A stretch of DNA of 64,000 nt from Paenibacillaceae bacterium (GTDB lineage Bacteria; Bacillota; Bacilli; Paenibacillales; NBRC-103111), in assembly GCA_029256185.1 (NCBI GenBank), contig JAQSYI010000007.1, positions 62,001-126,000 on the forward strand. Direction: 5' to 3'. Within the stretch, counting starts at the first letter, position 1; the number at the start of each line of letters is the position of its first letter. Positions 59,560-64,000 of the stretch are shown here, in pieces. A model generated the notes under the pieces. That model had not been told where the DNA came from and ran no database searches. It saw only the letters and a list, made by a program, of their open reading frames with translations. Made by a program: the position numbers and the translations under genes.

Positions 59560-60918
59560 TTATCCTCTTCTCATTAGCGTCATATAGCTTTTTTGAACCA
59601 ACAACCGGACCGGAAGCGCACTGGACAGTACACACAGGGCATACAAGCCTGCAGTTACACTTATTAAAACCTGAGGCGGGATATGAAAAATCAACTCCAT
59701 TGCATTTCGGTCTAATTGAAAGGCTTCGTAATAGATTGATGGTATTCCACCAGTTAATACTAACCTGCGTAAAAAATAAAAACCGAAGGTGACAATTGAA
59801 AAACCCGTAACCAGCGCAAAAGACACGAGAATAACACCTTCTAATACAAAACCCAGCATTATTTTTCCGTCACTCGCGCCAATTGCTTTTTTTAAGGCAA
59901 TTTCTTTGCGTCGCTCCTCTATAGAGCTATGCAATGTATTAATAAAATTTAAGATGGAAATTAGCAGGATTACCAACATAATAACAGAAATCTGCCGCAA
60001 AAATTTGCTGGAGCCAGTCAAACTATCCTTGGTTTGTTGCGCATTGTCGATGAAAATGTATCCTTTTGTTTTCAGTTGGCTGACTATTGCAGGCAATGCG
60101 TCATTGGATTCTGCTTTGAGATATACCATATCGAAGAACGTTCTTTCTTTTGCTTCACTAAAAAAACGGGAGGATGGCGCAGGGAGCAAGATTCTGTTAC
60201 CTGTTAGGTCCAACATGTCTGCTTTTAATTGTCCAGTGATTTTTGCTGTCGATTGAACAGGTATGTTCGTAATTGAATCGGTAAAATACTTATGTTCATT
60301 GGAAAAGGAAAGAATATGTCCCGTAACTTCCAGATTTTCATTATTTATGTACTCACCAGACAAACTCAGAGTCTGATACTGTTTCACCAGCTTGCTAGCG
60401 GCTGCCCCCATCATTTCCAGAGATACAGGCTGCTCCAATCCGAAGGCTCTTCTATACTGCGTTGAGCTTAATATATTGGTTACAAATTCTGCCGAGACGA
60501 TAGCATCCGGCGCTTTCTCTAATTTCTGCTTCATCAACTTCTGATCCATAAAAAACGAACTGTGGTCAGGATCGTAGTATGAAATATACACAGGCAATAC
60601 AGCGTAATCATCCATGGTAATGTTCACCCAAGGAAAGGCAGCTGCATTTGATACTGGCAGAACATGCTCTACCCCTTCAATTGCAACAAGATCATTTATC
60701 TTGTTTTCATCAAAACGCTGTCCTAATACTTTTACTATTTGCAGCTTTTGGATAAAATCAGAGTCACTTCGGCTAAAAATGGTGTGAATCTGGAACAGCA
60801 GGGATAGTAACACGGTTAAAGCAACAATCATTACAGTAATGCCCGTGAACGAAATGATATTTCTTCCCTTGAACCGGAGAAGCTCCTTCCCGGACCGGAC
60901 GAGATACGATCTCCACAC
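59560..60918 (-). CDS. FtsX-type ABC transporter permease 1
   Basis: A 452-residue permease. One N-terminal membrane segment (IISFTGITVMIVALTVLLSL) is followed by a large outside MacB_PCD-like domain (about 45-310) and three C-terminal membrane segments beginning ISVIMLVILLISILNFINTL, with the coupling-loop string RRKEIALKKAIGASDGKIM that is typical of FtsX/MacB permeases. It is 2 bp after permease 2. Its partner ATPase is the next gene. Confidence 0.9.
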   Translation of the reverse strand: MWRSYLVRSGKELLRFKGRNIISFTGITVMIVALTVLLSLLFQIHTIFSRSDSDFIQKLQIVKVLGQRFDENKINDLVAIEGVEHVLPVSNAAAFPWVNITMDDYAVLPVYISYYDPDHSSFFMDQKLMKQKLEKAPDAIVSAEFVTNILSSTQYRRAFGLEQPVSLEMMGAAASKLVKQYQTLSLSGEYINNENLEVTGHILSFSNEHKYFTDSITNIPVQSTAKITGQLKADMLDLTGNRILLPAPSSRFFSEAKERTFFDMVYLKAESNDALPAIVSQLKTKGYIFIDNAQQTKDSLTGSSKFLRQISVIMLVILLISILNFINTLHSSIEERRKEIALKKAIGASDGKIMLGFVLEGVILVSFALVTGFSIVTFGFYFLRRLVLTGGIPSIYYEAFQLDRNAMELIFHIPPQVLISVTAGLYALCVLSSALPVRLLVQKSYMTLMRRG

Positions 60919-60920
60919 GT

Positions 60921-62255
60921 CTATTCCCTCCTTGCCAAGCTTATCGCAATATTGGTTCGGATCGTATAACGAATTAGCACGTAAGAGATACCCGTTACGA
61001 TTAGAGGGACTGCGCCGACCACCAACAGCGTAATGTCTCCCGGCAAATAATAATTCGTATGAAACAGTAATTTATTCCCGCAATTTATAAGCACGAGCAC
61101 GCTAAACAACCCGAATATGGTCCCGATAGCTGAAATGATACACATCTCCAAAGAGAACAGCAGAAACATTTTTTGCTTCGTAAGGCCAAGCGCTCTTTGC
61201 AGGATTAGTTCATATTTCCTTCCCGAAATAACCAGAAAGCATATGACAATAAAACTGACCAAGGAAATGATTACCGCTGTGATATACCCATACGAATAAA
61301 ACACTTGTTGAACCTTAAGTCTGCTTAATTGCGTTTTATCAGAACCGTCCAGTTGGTATGACCGGGTTACAAAATAACCTGAATTATCCATGCTCTCAAT
61401 AAACCCGCTCGAAAAGGAATCATCGTTTATTCTTACTGTCATCTTCCCGCTGGCACTTGTAGCCGGCGAAGTAACATCAAGCTTGGACAGACTGCTCTTC
61501 AGTGTTAGCGGCAGCCAAACGTCTCCTTGCGTTTGATACCCAATGCCAGGGTCAAATATTCCGACTACCTTTAAGGGTACAGAATTCAATGATTTCATTT
61601 CAGGGAATTTTTCACCAAAATCAATCGCGTACATAAACGGCACCACTTGTCCGATTAAGTCCTGAGGGTTAATTTTTGTCCCATTTCCTTTTTTCAGGCT
61701 GGCTCGATACGATTCAGGAATGATCGAAATATTATCCTGAATTACACTGCTTTTTGCTACGAAACGGTTAAACAATTCAAGGGAGATGATGATCTCGTTC
61801 GGATCCCCGGAAAAGTATTTTCCATAAATTACTTTTTTGTCAAGGCCATACTCTTGTGCTTCCGTGACATCGAGCAATATGGGCTGCATTTCAATCAACA
61901 GCTTCTTATCCCATTCGATCCAGGGAGCCAGATACTCGTACTGCCATAAATGATAGGACATATCCTCGTAATAATAACTTTTTTCGATCCCGTCCAATTT
62001 GCTTAGCAGTTTAGAGATATCCCGAGTGACAGGCAGGTCAATAGTCTTAGTTGAAACGGTAAATTGCATATAATTCGGATTTTGGTTGGTAATATCTTGC
62101 ATCGCATATTTATTATTCATTTGCAGATTCGTTACCACAGAGAACAAATAAAGGATGCTGAAGGTGGCAAGGGCAATTCCCATTACCATGGAGAGAAATC
62201 GGACAGGAAATCGAAAAGCCTGATGGTAGGCATATTTGCAATACTCAAGAATCAT
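60921..62255 (-). CDS. FtsX-type ABC transporter permease 2
   Basis: A 444-residue permease of the same general layout: a first membrane segment (LSMVMGIALATFSILYLFSV), an outside domain to about 310, then three membrane segments (GYITAVIISLVSFIVICFLV; FSLEMCIISAIGTIFGLFSV; ITLLVVGAVPLIVTGISYVL). The coupling region reads GRKYELILQRALGLTKQKM. It shows little resemblance to permease 1 beyond the fold, so the two may form a heterodimer. It overlaps the thioredoxin-like gene by 4 bp. Confidence 0.88.
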   Translation of the reverse strand: MILEYCKYAYHQAFRFPVRFLSMVMGIALATFSILYLFSVVTNLQMNNKYAMQDITNQNPNYMQFTVSTKTIDLPVTRDISKLLSKLDGIEKSYYYEDMSYHLWQYEYLAPWIEWDKKLLIEMQPILLDVTEAQEYGLDKKVIYGKYFSGDPNEIIISLELFNRFVAKSSVIQDNISIIPESYRASLKKGNGTKINPQDLIGQVVPFMYAIDFGEKFPEMKSLNSVPLKVVGIFDPGIGYQTQGDVWLPLTLKSSLSKLDVTSPATSASGKMTVRINDDSFSSGFIESMDNSGYFVTRSYQLDGSDKTQLSRLKVQQVFYSYGYITAVIISLVSFIVICFLVISGRKYELILQRALGLTKQKMFLLFSLEMCIISAIGTIFGLFSVLVLINCGNKLLFHTNYYLPGDITLLVVGAVPLIVTGISYVLIRYTIRTNIAISLARRE

Positions 62256-62815
62256 TCTGCGGTTGCCTCCTTACTCTTCAAGGAAGAAAGGGTATCCATT
62301 AGTTGATTGGAAGGAAGCAACTCCTGCTGAAATATAACTTTTCCTGCGGAATTGCAAACAAATAAAAAGGGGAGCCTTTTGAATTGCAGGCCCAGAGCTT
62401 GATATTGCGCGCTTCTTCTTGCATCAACTACAGCGTGGGTTGCAAAATGATCACTTTGGATCATTTTAGTTAAGGTAGATGAATCACCGGCGTTCATTCC
62501 CCATAAATAGACGATCTGGTATCCCTGTTTTGTTAAATTCTCATGATGATTTTTAAAAAGGGAAAAATACGGATCTCCTCTTATAGGAACATCCACTAAA
62601 AATACGGTATATGCATAGCTATTACTCTTGATTTGGATGGAGGATTCTATTCCATTCACTTCCTTAATAGGAAGAGTGGCTAGAGTAGACGGAACAGTGG
62701 TTTGTAGAGCCAGCCGATACGGAAGCGGTTTGGTGGGACTGAACCACTGTAAGTAAACTAAATAGCACAGTACCAGAGCAACAATAGGAAGAATTATATT
62801 AAAAGTTTTTTTCAT
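62252..62815 (-). CDS. Membrane-anchored thioredoxin-like protein without CXXC
   Basis: A 187-residue protein with an N-terminal membrane anchor (IILPIVALVLCYLVYL) and an outside domain that reads like a thioredoxin fold: strand YTVFLVDVPIRG, helix-strand QGYQIVYLWGMNAG, then RLPFLFVCNSAGKVIFQQ with a cis-Pro-like P. No CXXC motif exists where it is expected; the cysteines are C17 in the anchor and one in LFVC. Start 62815 (MKKTFN) has AGGTG about 7 bases upstream. First gene of the exporter operon, translationally coupled to permease 2. A role as a non-redox substrate- or partner-binding subunit is inferred only. Confidence 0.7.
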   Translation of the reverse strand: MKKTFNIILPIVALVLCYLVYLQWFSPTKPLPYRLALQTTVPSTLATLPIKEVNGIESSIQIKSNSYAYTVFLVDVPIRGDPYFSLFKNHHENLTKQGYQIVYLWGMNAGDSSTLTKMIQSDHFATHAVVDARRSAQYQALGLQFKRLPFLFVCNSAGKVIFQQELLPSNQLMDTLSSLKSKEATAE

Positions 62816-62972
62816 GAGAGCACCTGTTATTGGGGTTATAGAAATACTCAAATATTTTCTTTTTCCAGACATTATGAAAACGGAGCAGCTTTTGCTCGCA
62901 ATGGGGACAGGTTTGGAATTCAGGTCGAAAATTGGTGATTGGCGCTTCACCAAGACGGTTTTGCGAAAGCAT
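62799..62972 (-). pseudogene. Short zinc-ribbon ORF (57 residues), probable truncated N-terminus
   Basis: MLSQNRLGEAPITNFRPEFQ then TCPHCEQKLLRFHNVWKKK reads like the start of a longer zinc-ribbon protein such as a transposase. AGAGG lies 7 bases before the ATG. The frame stops 17 bases inside the thioredoxin-like gene. It lies at the right edge of the AT-rich island, so it may be a mobile-element leftover; it could also be a small real gene. Confidence 0.45.
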
Positions 62973-63060
62973 CGGGTGTCCTCTTTTCTCGGTTTGTTCT
63001 CCCTTATCTATTCCACATTCGGCAGGAAAATCCTGTTAGTTTGTTTAGCTGCCGTAGAAA

Positions 63061-63100
63061 AAAACGGTACCCCTCCTGTCAACAGGAAAGGGTACCGTTC
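63061..63100 (-). terminator. Rho-independent terminator of the heparinase-like gene
   Basis: AACGGTACCC pairs with GGGTACCGTT, extended by CCTGT/ACAGG inside with small bulges. On the minus strand it is followed by TTTTTTTC. A damaged copy exists at 57,060-57,100. Confidence 0.85.
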
Positions 63101-63215
63101 AATTTTTATACAGGGGAGACTTGAAATGTGACAACCGCCTCCAGCAGGTTTTCCTGCAGCATAAGCTGAATTCGGTAGAGCTCAGCTCCCCAGACTGCCT
63201 GCAGCTTGGGGTCAT
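63071..63215. repeat. Direct repeat, right copy (heparinase-like 3' end plus terminator)
   Basis: The intact partner of 57,066-57,211. In this copy the sequence is part of the full-length heparinase-like gene and its working terminator. The two copies flank the Abi_2/exporter island in direct orientation. Confidence 0.88.
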
Positions 63216-64000
63216 CCAATGGAATTGTCTCGAAGCGGGCTTCCAGCATACCGGGATCATATTGCAGATATATCCCCGGTCCGCTCTCATGCCGCAGCAG
63301 AATCCGCCCTTTCTCCAGACGGGGAACGCAGCAGCTCATAAAGGTCCAGGCAGCGGGAACCGATGAGGACCCAAGCTTGTAATCGTCAGTAAGTTCAATA
63401 TAGGCAGGCTCGGAACGGTGGAGGACTACCCTGCGTCTCCAATGCACAATATCGGCTTGCCCGGGATAAGCTCCCGCCAGGTCCATGGATATACCGGATG
63501 CCAAGTCTGTCAGGAAGCCGCTCACATCCCGGGCTCGGTAATTCCGCCCCGCCTCCTGTCCGAACCCGTTCACAACAGGAACGTTGTGGCAGCGGGATGC
63601 CATGGTCCAGATTTCGTAGCGCTTGGGACTGAAGGTCTTGGCCGTATACACTCCCACTCCCGGGTCAATCAGGACAGGAAGCCCATCCAGATAGACGGAG
63701 GTTTGCCCGATGTCATTATGGTTATGGCTCTCCTGGTTATGCCCGCCCTTAACCGCCAAGTGCAGCCCCTGCGGAGAACCTGGACGCTCTCTGGCTGTCA
63801 GCACCTGAATGTCCGGCAGCCAGGCATCCCGAAGATACAGATCCGCAGACGAAGGCTCCGCTTCCGGCTCATCAGGGGCAAACAGCTCCAGCAATTCCCG
63901 GAACATAAATACCCGCCCGCCGCTCTTGCCCTGTCTCGCCGTCAGCTCCTGCCGCCGCAGCCCGTACAAGCCCAGCGCCTTCATGGAATCATCCCCAATC
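63106..64000 (-). CDS. Heparinase II/III-like polysaccharide lyase, C-terminal part (5' end outside window)
   Basis: The frame stays open to the right edge (IGDDS before the first visible Met at 63,984), so this is the C-terminal 298 codons of a larger protein. HNHNDIGQTSVYLDGLPVLI with DPGVGVYTAKTF and SPKRYEIWTMASRCHNVPVV is the beta-sandwich signature of the heparinase II/III family (lyases for uronic-acid polysaccharides; family knowledge). The protein ends in a beta-rich tail (LLEAVVTFQVSPV). A strong terminator follows. The same 3' end is partly duplicated at 57.1 kb. Confidence 0.85.
   Translation of the reverse strand, partial: IGDDSMKALGLYGLRRQELTARQGKSGGRVFMFRELLELFAPDEPEAEPSSADLYLRDAWLPDIQVLTARERPGSPQGLHLAVKGGHNQESHNHNDIGQTSVYLDGLPVLIDPGVGVYTAKTFSPKRYEIWTMASRCHNVPVVNGFGQEAGRNYRARDVSGFLTDLASGISMDLAGAYPGQADIVHWRRRVVLHRSEPAYIELTDDYKLGSSSVPAAWTFMSCCVPRLEKGRILLRHESGPGIYLQYDPGMLEARFETIPLDDPKLQAVWGAELYRIQLMLQENLLEAVVTFQVSPV

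Overview
The window looks like a Paenibacillus-type chromosome (Firmicutes, fairly GC-rich, strong AGGAGG ribosome sites, sigma-A promoters). The evidence is the many YesM/YesN-like two-component pairs, LplB/LplC (YteP/YtcP-like) sugar importers without their own ATPase, an S-layer-homology protein, and short intergenic palindromic repeats. No rRNA, tRNA or CRISPR array is visible.

Almost the whole window is one large glycan-utilisation region. It holds five CUT1-type ABC importers (binding lipoprotein plus two permeases), and each has its own sensor. Set A (5.5-9.3 kb, minus) is followed by a cytoplasmic GH31 glycosidase and a secreted beta-helix GH141-like protein that runs off the left edge; its sensor is a membrane AraC regulator at 9.5-11.8 kb. 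Set B (18.7-22.7 kb, minus) ends in a giant secreted lyase-like protein (13.2-18.7 kb) and diverges from a histidine kinase/response regulator pair (23.0-26.3 kb). Set C (29.8-33.1 kb, minus) is followed by a second kinase/regulator pair. Set D (33.4-37.0 kb, plus) diverges from set C and is followed by a second membrane AraC sensor. Set E (53.5-56.9 kb, minus) is followed by an FAD oxidoreductase, a third kinase/regulator pair, a secreted GH2-like enzyme, an S-layer protein and two further FAD oxidoreductases. A heparinase II/III-like gene enters from the right edge. The importers must borrow an MsmX-like ATPase encoded elsewhere.

The most distinctive parts are (1) the set E region, where three FAD oxidoreductases of one family sit with a GH2-like enzyme and an S-layer protein, and where the two operons carrying them share a nearly identical operator/promoter (42.69-42.76 kb and 56.96-57.03 kb), suggesting an oxidative glycan pathway under one regulator; (2) an AT-richer island at about 57.2-63.1 kb with an Abi_2/HEPN abortive-infection gene and an FtsX-type ABC exporter with a thioredoxin-like partner that lacks CXXC, flanked by roughly 145-bp direct repeats made from the 3' end and terminator of the heparinase-like gene, with broken pieces of an FAD oxidoreductase inside; and (3) several tandem-repeat arrays in leaders and intergenic gaps whose transcript strand repeats Shine-Dalgarno-like cores.

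Long open frames antisense to the real genes are common in this GC-rich DNA and were left out. Function calls rest on motifs read by eye; no database search was run.
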